DNA of 64,000 nt from BPIH01 sp042408535 (GCA_042408535.1 JBHORA010000027.1:17164-81163); one strand, 5' to 3'; positions 8,280-17,197 are shown, numbered from the stretch's first letter. Notes: generated by a model not told the origin, from the letters alone. A program made the numbers and translations.

Positions 8280-9422
8280 ATGCCAGTCGAACGAGCAGCG
8301 CGGTGGGCGGGAGCGGGCGGAGGGCGGCGCCGGGTCGTGCCGGAGCCCCTCGCCCACGTCCCGGCGACCGACCTTGATCCTGAGCACGACCCAGGGCCGG
8401 AGGTGGCGGCAGCGCGGGCAGCCGAGGTCGAGGATGCGGCGACGACGCCGATCGTTGTCCCGGGTGGTGGCGAGGTCCGGATCGGCACGGCCTCGTGGAC
8501 CGATCCGACGATGGTCGCGCCGGGTGTCTTCTACCCGGCCGACGCCGACACGGCCGAGGAGCGCCTCGCCTACTACGCCTCCCGGTTCCCGGTCGTCGAG
8601 GTGGACGCGACCTACTACGCCCTCCCGTCGCCCCGCACGGCAGCCCTCTGGGTCGAGCGGACGCCGCCCGATTTCGTTTTCGACATCAAGGCCTTCGCCC
8701 TCTTCACCGGCCAGCCGAGCGAGGTCAGCCGCCTGCCGAAGGTCGTTCGGGCCGAACTGCCGGCCGAGCTTGCCGAGCGGCCCCGGATCTACGGCAAGGA
8801 TCTGCCAGCCGAGCTCCTCGACGCCCTCTGGGCGATGTTCCGGGAGGGGATCGCCCCCCTCGTCGAGGCCGGCCAGCTCGGTGCCGTCTTCCTCCAGTAT
8901 CCGCGCTGGGTCTCCACGTCCTCCGAGGCCCGGGCCGCGATCGCCGAGGCGCGCGAGCGCCTCGCCGGGCTCCCGGTCGGGGTCGAGTTCCGGAACGCGA
9001 CCTGGCTGAACGAGAAGAACGCCGAGCGGACGCTCCGCTTCCTCGAGGAGATCGGGGCAGCCCTCGTCGTCGTCGACGAGCCGCAGGGGTTTCGCAGCAG
9101 CGTCCCTCCGGTCGTCGCCACGACGAGCCCCGAGCTCGCCGTCGTTCGCTTCCATGGTCGGCGGTCGGCGACCTGGGAGGCGACGGGCGTCCCGCCGGTC
9201 GAGCGGTTCCGGTACCTCTACCGTCGCGCCGAGCTCGAGGAGTGGGTACCCCGGATCCGGGAGATCGCCCGCGGGGTCCGGGCGACGCACCTCCTCATGA
9301 ACAACTGTTACGCCAACTACGGGGCGACGAACGCTCGCGAGCTGGCGGCCCTCCTCGCCCGGGATCTCGGCCGGGTGGCAGGGACGGAGGCGGACGTCGA
9401 CCCGGGGGAACGCGGGGCCTGA
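8280..9422 (+). CDS. DUF72 (YecE-like) protein
   Basis: 380 aa. After a ~60-aa charged N-terminal extension comes the DUF72 TIM-barrel pattern: VRIGTASWTDPT, FYP, LAYYASRFPVVEVDATYYALPS, FVFDIKAFALFTG, LGAVFLQYPRW, VGVEFRNATWLN, AVVRFHGRRSATWE and the C-terminal MNNCYANYGATNARELAALL. The family's biochemical role is not established. Residues ~125-170 carry the longer FTGQPSEVSRLPKVVRAELP insertion. A second, shorter DUF72 gene lies at 55993-56898. The start is supported by the TAGGAT-N6-ATG arrangement. Confidence 0.85.
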   Translation: MPVERAARWAGAGGGRRRVVPEPLAHVPATDLDPEHDPGPEVAAARAAEVEDAATTPIVVPGGGEVRIGTASWTDPTMVAPGVFYPADADTAEERLAYYASRFPVVEVDATYYALPSPRTAALWVERTPPDFVFDIKAFALFTGQPSEVSRLPKVVRAELPAELAERPRIYGKDLPAELLDALWAMFREGIAPLVEAGQLGAVFLQYPRWVSTSSEARAAIAEARERLAGLPVGVEFRNATWLNEKNAERTLRFLEEIGAALVVVDEPQGFRSSVPPVVATTSPELAVVRFHGRRSATWEATGVPPVERFRYLYRRAELEEWVPRIREIARGVRATHLLMNNCYANYGATNARELAALLARDLGRVAGTEADVDPGERGA

Positions 9423-9544
9423 CGCCGATCCTGGCGCCGAGGAGAGGCTCCTCCGACGGGCTGCTGGGTCGGCGGTGTCCGCGAATCGGGGCCCCTGCCG
9501 TTGTCCAGGCGCCCAGCCGCCGGGCTGACCGGCTCACCGGCGTC

Positions 9545-10681
9545 TTACGGAGCGCTGCCGAGTCCGCCCTCGTCGCCGGAAGTCCCGTCGTTCGGCCCGG
9601 TGGCGTGAACGCCTCCTGGCGTCGCGCCGCTCCCGACCTCGAGATCGGCCGTCATTGTGCGCTCGGTGAGGCTGGTGATCTGGAGTTGTACCCCGACCGT
9701 CGTCTCGTCGCTGTACTGGCAGCGGCCGAGGAGGCTCGTCTCACCGAGATCGGTGACGATCCCGGTGCAGGTTCCGATGGTCGGCGCGTCCAGGACGAGC
9801 CGGGACGCTCCGGCTGGATCACGGCTCGAAGCGAGGAGGATCTGGAGGGTGCCGTCCGGCGGGCCCGTGAAGCGACCCTCGATGAGGAGGACTCGGCCCC
9901 CGCCCGTTCGTTCGACCCCGATGGTGCCCTCGAAGGTCGCCCGGAAGGCTCGAGCCGTCGAGATCGCCGGCGATGGGCTTGCCGCCGGACCGGCGGCCCC
10001 ACCCCCCGATCTCACGGCTAGGGCCGCCTGGCCGCGGGCCGGCGACGATCCGGCCCGGGCCGCCCATCCGGGTGAGAGGGGTCCTTCGATCGCCCAGGTG
10101 GCGACGACGGCGAAGACGGCGGCGGCGAGCCCGAACCCGAAGAGGCGTGCGGCCTCGGGCTCGGTGTCGAGGAGCCGGGCGACGACGAGACCGCCGACGA
10201 GGGCGACGGAGCCGCCGTAGATGGCGAGGGCCCACGGTGTCCCCGTGTCGCTCCCCGCGGCGAGCCCGTGGACGAGGGCGAGAACCCAGGCGGCATACGT
10301 CGCCAAGTGGAGTCTCGCCCAGGTGCGATAGCCGAGCCACGACCGGAGGTACTGGCTCAGCCAGAGGCCGACGAGGAGGTCGGCGCTGACGATCCCGGCG
10401 GCGACCCAGAGTGGCCGATAGCTGATGGCGAGGGGGACGAGAAGCTCGGCGAGGGTCGGGGCCAAGTAGGGATCGAGGAGGAGGGCCAGACCGTGACCGG
10501 CGACGGCGACGAGGGCGAGGAGGCTGATGGTCCGATGGACCTCGTTCGTGACGAACCGCGGCCAGGACGCCGAACGCCAGCGGTGATGGAGGACGAGGCC
10601 GAAGGCGACGGACGCCGTGGTCAGAAGGAACCCGAGGAGTCCGGTGGCCCGGGCGATGGTCCAGGGCAGCTGGTCGAACAT
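9545..10681 (-). CDS. Ferric-reductase-like transmembrane haem protein with extracytoplasmic C-terminal domain
   Basis: 378 aa from ATG 10681. Six or more TM segments with paired histidines typical of cytochrome-b-type ferric reductase/YedZ proteins: EVHRTISLLALVAVAGHGLALLL, and WARLHLATYAAWVLALVHGLAAG. A last TM is followed by a Ser/Pro-rich linker and a ~120-aa beta-rich domain ending in a Gly-rich tail. That tail contains EVGSGAT, resembling the Dxx(S/T)GAT flavinylation site but with Glu for Asp. It is the last gene after ApbE (11-nt gap). Electron donor and acceptor are unknown. Confidence 0.75.
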   Translation of the reverse strand: MFDQLPWTIARATGLLGFLLTTASVAFGLVLHHRWRSASWPRFVTNEVHRTISLLALVAVAGHGLALLLDPYLAPTLAELLVPLAISYRPLWVAAGIVSADLLVGLWLSQYLRSWLGYRTWARLHLATYAAWVLALVHGLAAGSDTGTPWALAIYGGSVALVGGLVVARLLDTEPEAARLFGFGLAAAVFAVVATWAIEGPLSPGWAARAGSSPARGQAALAVRSGGGAAGPAASPSPAISTARAFRATFEGTIGVERTGGGRVLLIEGRFTGPPDGTLQILLASSRDPAGASRLVLDAPTIGTCTGIVTDLGETSLLGRCQYSDETTVGVQLQITSLTERTMTADLEVGSGATPGGVHATGPNDGTSGDEGGLGSAP

Positions 10682-10692
10682 GGCCGTCCTCG

Positions 10693-11889
10693 TCAAACGG
10701 CTTCGATGGTTTCGAGGGAGGGCGTCGCCCCGGGCTCGCTGGCTGGTCGCCCGAACGCTCCTTCGAGTCGAGGGCGCCCTGTCGGAGCGACGTCGCCCGT
10801 CTCCGCACCGCTCTCGGTAGCCGCTCGGTCGCCGACGGCATCCACGAAGCGGACGCTGCCGACGTCGTCGATGAAAAGGCCGCTGTAGCCCCACCGACGG
10901 AGGAAGGCCGGGGCCCCGTCGGCGCCGAGGAGGAGCGCGACTTTGGCAGCCACCTCGGCCTCGGTACAAGAGGCTGCAGCGACGGTGGCCGACCAGATCC
11001 CCGTCGCGGCGGGCTCCCCGGTCCGCGGGTCGACCAGGTGGTGCCGCCAGGCTCCGCCCGCCAGCCAGCGCCGCCGGCCGACACTCGACGTCGCCAGCGC
11101 GCCGTCCTCGAGCTCGACGACGAGGGGCTCCGGATCGCTCCCGGCCGCGCCGTTCCCCGGCGGGGCGGCGGGGGGCCGCTCGATCTCCACGCGCCAGGGG
11201 CCGCCATCGGGCGATCGGCCGAGGACGGCGAGGTCGCCGCCCGCTTCGACGGCAGCCGCGGGGACGCCGACGGCGGCGAGGAGGGCGACGGCCGCGTCCA
11301 CGGCCATCCCCTTGGCGATCCCGCCGAGGTCGAGGCGGACGCCGGGGGGCAGCTCGACGGTCCGAGAGCGCCGATCGAGGCGGATACCGCGCCAGCCGCC
11401 TCCGACCGGTCGGGGCCGGGCCTCCAGTTCGCCATCTCGGGAGGGCCGTTGCAAACGGTGCTGCCTCTCGGGACGCCGCCCGACCTCGGCCATTGAGGCG
11501 GTCGACGGGTCGATCGCCTCACCCCGCCGGAGCGCTTCGAAGGTCCGGTCGTAGCCGAGCGCCTCGAGCCGATCGAGGAGGGTCGGGTCGAAGAGACCGT
11601 CGGTGGCAAGGGCCGCGAGGACCGCCGTCTCGACGGCCCCGTAGAGGAGGCGGCCGACGCGTCGCGGTCGGCCAGCCGCCGCGTTCAGCCGGGAGAGCTC
11701 GCTCGAGGGGCGGAAGCGGGTGAGACGTGCTTCCCAGTCGGCGAAGAGGTCGGCGGTGACCGAGGCCATCGCAGACCAGGCCGTTGGCACGAGGACGGTC
11801 ACCGTCGTTCCCATGGCCGGAAAGACCGACCGCTGCCAGCCGTGGGCCTCGGGCCCGCGAGTCTCGGGCCCGAGGGTTTCACGAGCCAC
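10693..11889 (-). CDS. apbE: ApbE-family FAD:protein FMN transferase
   Basis: 398 aa with GTG start at 11889 overlapping the upstream gene by 11 nt. Motifs: AMGTTVTVLVP near the N-terminus, RFRPSSELSRLNAAAG, GLFDPTLLDRLEALGYDR, VRLDLGGIAKGMAVDAAVALL, AAVEAGGDLAVLGR and the C-terminal RHHLVDPRTGEPA. ApbE transfers FMN from FAD onto a Thr of (S/T)GAT motifs in redox membrane proteins. No lipobox or signal peptide is evident, unlike many exported ApbE proteins. The likely partner is the ferric-reductase-like protein encoded next. Confidence 0.9.
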   Translation of the reverse strand: MARETLGPETRGPEAHGWQRSVFPAMGTTVTVLVPTAWSAMASVTADLFADWEARLTRFRPSSELSRLNAAAGRPRRVGRLLYGAVETAVLAALATDGLFDPTLLDRLEALGYDRTFEALRRGEAIDPSTASMAEVGRRPERQHRLQRPSRDGELEARPRPVGGGWRGIRLDRRSRTVELPPGVRLDLGGIAKGMAVDAAVALLAAVGVPAAAVEAGGDLAVLGRSPDGGPWRVEIERPPAAPPGNGAAGSDPEPLVVELEDGALATSSVGRRRWLAGGAWRHHLVDPRTGEPAATGIWSATVAAASCTEAEVAAKVALLLGADGAPAFLRRWGYSGLFIDDVGSVRFVDAVGDRAATESGAETGDVAPTGRPRLEGAFGRPASEPGATPSLETIEAV

Positions 11890-12349
11890 CGCTTCGAAGA
11901 TGGGGCGTCCCGGAGCCGATCCGGAGCCGTGGGGCCGAGGGCGTCATGCCGAGGTCGGAACCGCCGCCGAACGGCAGCGTCTGCCCCGGGTTCGTCGGAC
12001 CGAGGTCGATGCCCGACCCGGCCCCGCCGACGCTCGAGTTCGTCGGAGGCTGAGTCGTTCCGGCCACGCTGCCGACGGGATGGCTGGCGACGAGGGCGAC
12101 GAGGGTGCCGAAGGCGGCTAGGCTAATCCCGGCGGCCTGCAGCTGGCGGCGCCTGGCGAGGGGGCGCGGGTCGGATGCGCGGCCGGGAGCCCGCGTGGTG
12201 GTGTGGCCCCTGGCGTCCGGCCTCCGGCCGGGAGTCGGTCTCGGGCCGGGAGTCGGTCTCGGGCCGGGAGTCGGTCTCGGGCCGGGAGTCGGTCTCGGGC
12301 CGGGGGCCGGGGCGACCCAGGTGCGGTTTTGACGTCGCTCGCTGTCCAT
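11879..12349 (-). CDS. Proline-rich single-pass membrane protein, hypothetical
   Basis: 156 aa. Residues ~12-42 are four GPRPTP repeats encoded by 18-nt tandem repeats. One TM helix lies at about residue 71-91 (LQAAGISLAAFGTLVALVASHPVGSVAG), then a Gly/Pro/Ser-rich extracytoplasmic tail. It is first in the operon with apbE and the haem protein, overlapping apbE by 11 nt. No recognised domain; it may be a membrane partner of the redox module. The repeat number may vary between strains. Confidence 0.6.
   Translation of the reverse strand: MDSERRQNRTWVAPAPGPRPTPGPRPTPGPRPTPGPRPTPGRRPDARGHTTTRAPGRASDPRPLARRRQLQAAGISLAAFGTLVALVASHPVGSVAGTTQPPTNSSVGGAGSGIDLGPTNPGQTLPFGGGSDLGMTPSAPRLRIGSGTPHLRSGGS
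12225..12300. repeat. 18-nt tandem repeat inside the proline-rich gene
   Basis: Four near-identical 18-nt units (GGGCCGGGAGTCGGTCTC on the plus strand) encode GPRPTP repeats on the minus strand. The unit is in frame, so copy-number changes would alter protein length without shifting frame. Confidence 0.9.
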
Positions 12350-12383
12350 GACGGTACGTCCTAACGCCCCTCGCTGACAGGAA

Positions 12384-12439
12384 CATGAGAGCGCCGTCCT
12401 CCAGGACGCGGCCGCTGCTCCGCCGGGTTCGCTCTCATG
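12384..12439. repeat. Inverted repeat between divergent operons
   Basis: CATGAGAGCG (12384-12393) and CGCTCTCATG (12430-12439) are perfect inverted arms 36 nt apart. They enclose a second palindrome, GTCCTCCAGGAC (12395-12406). Lying in the 227-bp gap between the apbE operon and the MacAB-type operon, this could be a shared operator or a cruciform. Confidence 0.6.
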
Positions 12440-12576
12440 ACCGTCTCATCGAGGACGGAGACGATCGCCCGGAACGCAGTTTACGAGTGAGCGGAGATAT
12501 TTCGAATGCAGCCAGTGCATCGTGCGCCGTCCTGGTCGGCCAGTGACCGGTCATTCGGCGCGGGGTCGGTGGACCC

Positions 12577-13734
12577 ATGCGCCTGAGGTCTCTCCTCGTC
12601 GTGCTCCTCCTCGTCGTCGGCGTCGGGGCGGCCGTCGTGGCGATCGTGGGGCCGAGTTTCGGCGCCTCGCCGACCGTCGACTACCTCACGACGACCGTCG
12701 CCCGGCGGACCGTAGTCAAGGCCGTCGCGGCGACCGGGCAGGTCGTCCCGAAGGCGACCTACGCCCTCGCCTTCGGCGCCCAGCCGAGGCTCGTTTCCGG
12801 CACCGCCGCCGCATCGAGCAGCGGCTCGAGCACCTGGTTGGTGACCGAGGTCGACGTCGCCGTCGGCGATCGAGTCCACAAGGGGGACGTCCTGGCCAAG
12901 GCCGACACGAAGGACCTCGAGGTGCAACTCGACATTGCCACGGCGAACTGGCGGGCGGCTCGAACCCAGGAGGCGAGCGCCCAGTCGGCCCTCGACTCGG
13001 CGACGACCACGGACGCCAAACGGCAAGCGAACATCGCCCTTTACAACGCCCAGGCGCAGGTTGCCCAGACGCAGCGGACCCGGTCCCAGATCTCTGCCCA
13101 GATCGCCGCCGCCACCCTTACGGCGCCCGTCGACGGGGTCGTCACGGCGGTTTCCATCGCCCCGAACGTCCTCGCCCCAAACGGCGACGCGATCGTCATC
13201 GAGGCCGGGCCCCTCGAGGTGTCGGCCCAGGTGGCCGAAGCAGATCTGGGTGCCCTCGCCGTGGGCCAGACGGCGACGGTCACCGTGGCTGCCGTCGGCG
13301 CGACGCTCACCGGTCGGGTGGAAGCGATTGCCCCGGTCGCCTCGTCGTCGAGCAACACCGGTGTCGTCACCTTCCCGGTTACGATCAGCCTCGAGGACCC
13401 GCCGGCCAACCTGGCGAGCGGCATGTCGGTGAGCGTGTCCATCGAAACCGGCCGCGCCGAGAACGCCCTCGCCATCCCGGTCACGGCTCTGACCGGGACG
13501 AGCGGCAACGCGACGGTTCGGGTCCTCGACCCGACCGGCCAGGTCGTCGTCCGCCCCGTCGAGATCGGTCTCGTCGGCGACGAGTACGTCGAGATCAAGA
13601 GCGGCCTCGGTGAGGGCGAGGTCGTCGTGACCGGCACGGCCTCGAGCCGACAGTCGACGTCGGCGACGGGCGGCTTCGGCGTCGGGTTGCCGGGTGGCTT
13701 CGGCGGCGGCCGGTTCGGCGTCCCGGGCCGCTGA
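12577..13734 (+). CDS. HlyD/MacA-type periplasmic adaptor
   Basis: 385 aa. An N-terminal anchor (about residues 4-28, LLVVLLLVVGVGAAVVAIVG) is followed by barrel-sandwich halves split by a helical hairpin (NWRAARTQEASAQSALDS ... AQAQVAQTQRTRSQISAQIAAATLTAPVDGVV), the beta-barrel and membrane-proximal domain (VVRPVEIGLVGDEYVEIKSGLGEGEVVV) and a Gly-Phe-rich C-terminus. It links an inner-membrane MacB-type ABC pump to the cell envelope. The next gene starts 12 nt downstream. Confidence 0.88.
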   Translation: MRLRSLLVVLLLVVGVGAAVVAIVGPSFGASPTVDYLTTTVARRTVVKAVAATGQVVPKATYALAFGAQPRLVSGTAAASSSGSSTWLVTEVDVAVGDRVHKGDVLAKADTKDLEVQLDIATANWRAARTQEASAQSALDSATTTDAKRQANIALYNAQAQVAQTQRTRSQISAQIAAATLTAPVDGVVTAVSIAPNVLAPNGDAIVIEAGPLEVSAQVAEADLGALAVGQTATVTVAAVGATLTGRVEAIAPVASSSSNTGVVTFPVTISLEDPPANLASGMSVSVSIETGRAENALAIPVTALTGTSGNATVRVLDPTGQVVVRPVEIGLVGDEYVEIKSGLGEGEVVVTGTASSRQSTSATGGFGVGLPGGFGGGRFGVPGR

Positions 13735-13746
13735 GAGGGGTGGCCG

Positions 13747-14424
13747 ATGACGCCTGCACCGCTCATCGACCTCGAGCGGGTCGGTCGGATCTACTCGACG
13801 GGCCGGGTCGAGGTCGTCGCCCTGGCCGACATCGACCTGCGGGTCGCCGAGGGTGAGTTCGTCGCCGTGGTCGGTCCCTCGGGTTCGGGAAAGTCGACGC
13901 TCATGCACATCATCGGCTGCCTCGACCGACCAACGAGCGGTCGCTACCGGCTCCGCGGAGTCGACGTGGCGACCCTCGACGGCAACGCCCTGGCTCGCCT
14001 CCGCGGCCGCTCGATCGGCTTCGTCTTCCAGGCCTACAACCTCCTGCCGCGGACCTCAGCTCTCGAGAACGTGGCCATGCCGCTCCTCTACCAAGGCGTC
14101 GGCCGCCGCGAGCGACTCGAGCGGGCGCGGGCTGCCCTCGATCGGCTCGGACTCGCCGGGCGCGCCCACCACACGCCGGCCGAACTCTCCGGCGGTGAAC
14201 AGCAGCGCGTCGCCATCGCCCGGGCCCTCGTCGCCGACCCCGACGTCATCCTCGCCGACGAGCCGACGGGGAACCTGGCGACCGAGCAGGGCGCCGAGGT
14301 CCTCGCCATCTTCCGAGCCCTCCACGAAGCGGGCCGAACGATCGTCATGATCACCCACGACCCGGACGTGGCGAGGGCGGCCAGCCGCCAGGTCCACCTT
14401 CGAGACGGTCGCCTCGTCGGATGA
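13747..14424 (+). CDS. MacB/LolD-type ABC transporter ATP-binding protein
   Basis: 225 aa. Walker A GPSGSGKST (~38-46), FVFQAYNLLPRTSALENVAMPL at the Q-loop, signature LSGGEQQRVAIARAL, Walker B VILADEPTGNLA and switch His ITHDPDVAR: the classic LolD/MacB ATPase. GAGGGG precedes the ATG. It overlaps the permease start by 4 nt (ATGA). ATP hydrolysis here drives the mechanotransmission of FtsX-type permeases rather than direct translocation. Confidence 0.92.
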   Translation: MTPAPLIDLERVGRIYSTGRVEVVALADIDLRVAEGEFVAVVGPSGSGKSTLMHIIGCLDRPTSGRYRLRGVDVATLDGNALARLRGRSIGFVFQAYNLLPRTSALENVAMPLLYQGVGRRERLERARAALDRLGLAGRAHHTPAELSGGEQQRVAIARALVADPDVILADEPTGNLATEQGAEVLAIFRALHEAGRTIVMITHDPDVARAASRQVHLRDGRLVG

Positions 14425-15632
14425 TCACCGTCGAGCTCGTCCGGCTCGCCCTCCAGCGCCTCGCTGCTGCCCGGCTCCGGACCCTCCTCACGGCTCTCGG
14501 CGTCATCATCGGCGTCGCGGCGGTCGTCGCCCTCGTCGGGGTCGGGCAGGGCGCCACGAGGGGGATCACCGCCCGCCTCCAGGGGCTCGGCACGAACCTC
14601 CTGACCATCAGTCCCGGCGGCTCCCTGACGGGCTTCACCCGCGGCGCCGCTGGCTCGGCCCGGACCCTCACCCTCGCCGACGCCGACGCCCTCGCTGCCC
14701 TGCCGACCGTGGCGGCCGTCGCTCCGGAGATCACGAGTCAGCAGCTCGTCGTCGCCGGCCGGCTGAACACGACGACCCAGATCGTCGGCACGACGCCGGC
14801 GTACCAGTCGGTCCGCGCCTACGAGATCTGGCAAGGCTCCTTCCTCACCGACCTCGCCGTCGCCGAGCATCTCCGGGTTGCCGTCCTCGGGGCGACGACC
14901 GCCGACGACCTCGGGCTCGGACCCGAGGCGGTCGGCAGCGAGATTTCGATCGGGGGTTTGCCGTTCGAGGTCATCGGCATTCTCCAGCCGAAGGGCTCGG
15001 CCGGTCCTTTCAGTCCGGACGACCAGGTCATCGTCCCGATCACGACCGTGCGCCGCCTCTTCAGCTCGAGCGACCTCGTCCGCACCATCGGGGTGAGCGT
15101 CGCCTCGCTCGAGGCGATGGACGCGACACGGGCCGAAATCACCGCCCTCCTCCGCCAGCGCCACGGCCTCGATGCGGCGGCCGCCGACGACTTCACGATC
15201 CAGGACCAAGCCCAGCTCCTAAGCACGGTCTCGGACGTGTCGTTGACCCTCTCGATCCTCCTCGCGGGGATCGCTTCAATCTCCCTCGTCGTCGGCGGGA
15301 TCGGGATCATGAACATCATGCTCGTCTCGGTCCGGGAGCGGACTCGGGAGATCGGCATCCGGAAAGCGATCGGGGCCCGGGAGGGCGACATCCTCCTCCA
15401 GTTTCTCGTCGAGGCTCTCACGTTGTCGATTCTCGGCGGACTCATCGGCACCGCCGTCGGGGTCGGCGTCTCGGCCCTCATCGGCGCGGTGGCCGGTTGG
15501 GGGCTCATCATCAGTCCCTGGACGATCGTCGTCGCCCTCGGCTTCAGTGTTCTCGTTGGTGTCGTCTTCGGCGTCTGGCCGGCCCGCCAGGCAGCTCGGC
15601 TCGACCCGATTGTTGCCCTCCGTTACGAGTGA
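14421..15632 (+). CDS. MacB-type FtsX-domain ABC permease
   Basis: 403 aa. The N-terminal TM carries RLRTLLTALGVIIGVAAVVALVGVGQGA. A ~220-aa extracytoplasmic MacB_PCD domain follows, then three C-terminal TMs beginning ILLAGIASISLVVGGIGIMNIMLVSVRERTREIGIRKAIGAREGDILLQFL, the FtsX signature. With the adaptor and ATPase it forms a tripartite MacAB-like system; the substrate (macrolide, peptide or lipoprotein) cannot be told from sequence. Confidence 0.9.
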   Translation: MITVELVRLALQRLAAARLRTLLTALGVIIGVAAVVALVGVGQGATRGITARLQGLGTNLLTISPGGSLTGFTRGAAGSARTLTLADADALAALPTVAAVAPEITSQQLVVAGRLNTTTQIVGTTPAYQSVRAYEIWQGSFLTDLAVAEHLRVAVLGATTADDLGLGPEAVGSEISIGGLPFEVIGILQPKGSAGPFSPDDQVIVPITTVRRLFSSSDLVRTIGVSVASLEAMDATRAEITALLRQRHGLDAAAADDFTIQDQAQLLSTVSDVSLTLSILLAGIASISLVVGGIGIMNIMLVSVRERTREIGIRKAIGAREGDILLQFLVEALTLSILGGLIGTAVGVGVSALIGAVAGWGLIISPWTIVVALGFSVLVGVVFGVWPARQAARLDPIVALRYE

Positions 15633-15716
15633 GGACGCCGTCACATCTCGAGTCCGGCGGTTCCGCCGGGCATTGTCCGGAACGAAGCGGACCTTCAGGA
15701 ACGAGGAGGTGATCGA

Positions 15717-16307
15717 GTGAGCGCACAGGATGCCGGCAACGAGCGCGGCACCGGTCTGTCGGGGCCCTTCGAGACGGAGGTGGCTCCCATCGTCACTGGT
15801 GGCCCCAGGCGCGGCTCCGCCCGGCCGGGACTCGGCGGAGCGACCCTCGTCGTCGCCCTCTGCGTCGCCGTCGCTGGACTCGCCTTTGCCGCCGGGCGGC
15901 TGACAGCTCCGACCGTGAGCCGCGCGGCCGCCTTCGGGGGCTTCGGTGGTCGTGGGGGCGGTGGGCAGCCGGGCGCCAGCGGGGCACCCTTCGGCTTCGG
16001 GGGTGGCGGGCTCCGATCGCTCGTTCTCCGGGGCACGGTCACCGAGGTGGCCGACGGGCGGCTGACGATCCAGCTCGCCTCGGGGGCGACCGTCGCGGTC
16101 GACCTCGGAGCGGCGACGACTGTCCACCGGCAGAGTCCGGCGAGCTCGGGCGACCTCGCCGCCGGGTTGTCCGTCCTCGTGGAGCTCTCAAACGGGGGTG
16201 GTTCCAGCGGGCAGGGAGGCGGTCCCGGCGGGGCGGCCGCGTCGCCCGGGCCGAGCGGGGAACGGCAGCTCGGGACAGCGGCCGACATCACGATCCTCAG
16301 CCCCTGA
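15717..16307 (+). CDS. Membrane-anchored Gly-rich protein with DUF5666-like domain
   Basis: 196 aa from GTG 15717 with GGAGGT upstream. One TM helix (~43-62, ATLVVALCVAVAGLAFAAGRL), a Gly/Phe-rich linker, then a small beta domain (LRGTVTEVADGRLTIQLASGATVAVDLGAATTVHR) like the DUF5666 OB-type domain, and a Gly/Pro tail. The FGGxGGRG-like linker resembles the C-terminus of the adaptor at 12577. It lies 84 nt after the permease and probably belongs to the same operon as an accessory factor; function unknown. Confidence 0.65.
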   Translation: MSAQDAGNERGTGLSGPFETEVAPIVTGGPRRGSARPGLGGATLVVALCVAVAGLAFAAGRLTAPTVSRAAAFGGFGGRGGGGQPGASGAPFGFGGGGLRSLVLRGTVTEVADGRLTIQLASGATVAVDLGAATTVHRQSPASSGDLAAGLSVLVELSNGGGSSGQGGGPGGAAASPGPSGERQLGTAADITILSP

Positions 16308-16423
16308 TCGGCGTCGCGTCAGTCTCTGATCGGCGTCGCGCCGTTCCGAGCGCTGGGTCGAGCGGGCGGGCGTTTCTCGGCAGCCTCGTCTCCCAACCGG
16401 GATCCAGCCGGGGTCAGGACGAC
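16308..16423. repeat. Short direct repeat in convergent gap
   Basis: CTGATCGGCGTCGCG occurs twice 20 nt apart (about 16305-16340) between two convergent genes. No gene is seen here. Confidence 0.5.
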
Positions 16424-17185
16424 TCAGCCGTCTCGGCCTCCTGCAAGGGCGCTCGACTCCTGGGCGATGAGGAGTTCGGCCGTTCGCCGCAGGTGGTGCT
16501 CCATCGCCGCCGCGGCGGCCTCCGCGTCGCCGGCACGGACGGCGTCGAGGATGGCGAGATGCTCGATGGCGATCGCTTCGAGGGATCGGCTCCGACCGGC
16601 CGTCGTGGCGCCGCGGAGGAGGACCATGTCGCGGAGGCTGTCGACGTAGTCGGCGAGGCGCCGATTGCCGGATAGGGAGAGGAGGCGGTGGTGGAAGCCG
16701 CGGTCGTGAAGCCAGAGGGCCTGCTCGTCGTTCGCCCTCGCCGCCCGAACCATGCCCTCATACTCGGCCTCGAGGGCCCGGAGCTCGCGCCGGTCGACTC
16801 GCTCGACGGCCCGTCGGACGGCGGGGACCTCGAGAAGGAGGCGGAGGTCGAAGACCTCCTCGATGTCGTGGATCGAGTTCTGGAGGATCCGGACCCCGCG
16901 GTTCCGTTCGAAACGGACCATGCCCCGCGAGGCGAGCTCGATGAGGGCTTCTCGCACCGGGGTCCGGGAGACGCCGAGGGCGGAGGCGAGGGAGGCGACG
17001 GAATGGATGCTGCCGGGGACGAGCTCGCCCCGGATGATCGCCGTCCGGAGGACGTCGACGAGCTCCTGGGCCCGGCTCCGGCGCGGGTCGAGCGGGGCGA
17101 GGAAGGAGCGCCGAGCCGGGCCACGGCTCGTCCGTGATCGTGATCGGCCGGCCGGCGAGCGGCTCGCTGGGGCGGTCGTGTCCAC
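16424..17185 (-). CDS. GntR-family regulator, FadR-like (FCD) subfamily
   Basis: 253 aa from GTG 17185. Winged helix (~35-95): QELVDVLRTAIIRGELVPGS, SLASALGVSRTPVREALIELASRGMV. The C-terminal FCD domain has candidate metal/ligand residues in FHHRLLSLSGN, IEHLAILDAV and MEHHLRRTAELL. FCD regulators sense small carboxylates. It is divergent from the SatP-like transporter and lactonase/HOT operon, so it is the likely repressor of that pathway. The GTG start is chosen because TACCAT lies exactly 6 nt upstream; longer readings add an unconserved N-terminus. Confidence 0.88.
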   Translation of the reverse strand: MDTTAPASRSPAGRSRSRTSRGPARRSFLAPLDPRRSRAQELVDVLRTAIIRGELVPGSIHSVASLASALGVSRTPVREALIELASRGMVRFERNRGVRILQNSIHDIEEVFDLRLLLEVPAVRRAVERVDRRELRALEAEYEGMVRAARANDEQALWLHDRGFHHRLLSLSGNRRLADYVDSLRDMVLLRGATTAGRSRSLEAIAIEHLAILDAVRAGDAEAAAAAMEHHLRRTAELLIAQESSALAGGRDG

Positions 17186-17191
17186 GGCTGC

Positions 17192-17197
17192 ATGGTA
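17192..17197 (-). promoter_or_regulatory. Leaderless-type -10 box for GntR gene
   Basis: On the minus strand TACCAT followed by 6 nt (GCAGCC) and the GTG at 17185, without a Shine-Dalgarno. Confidence 0.55.

Noticed and set aside
12225..12300. CRISPR or regulatory repeats
   Set aside because: 18-nt in-frame repeats inside a coding region encoding GPRPTP units.
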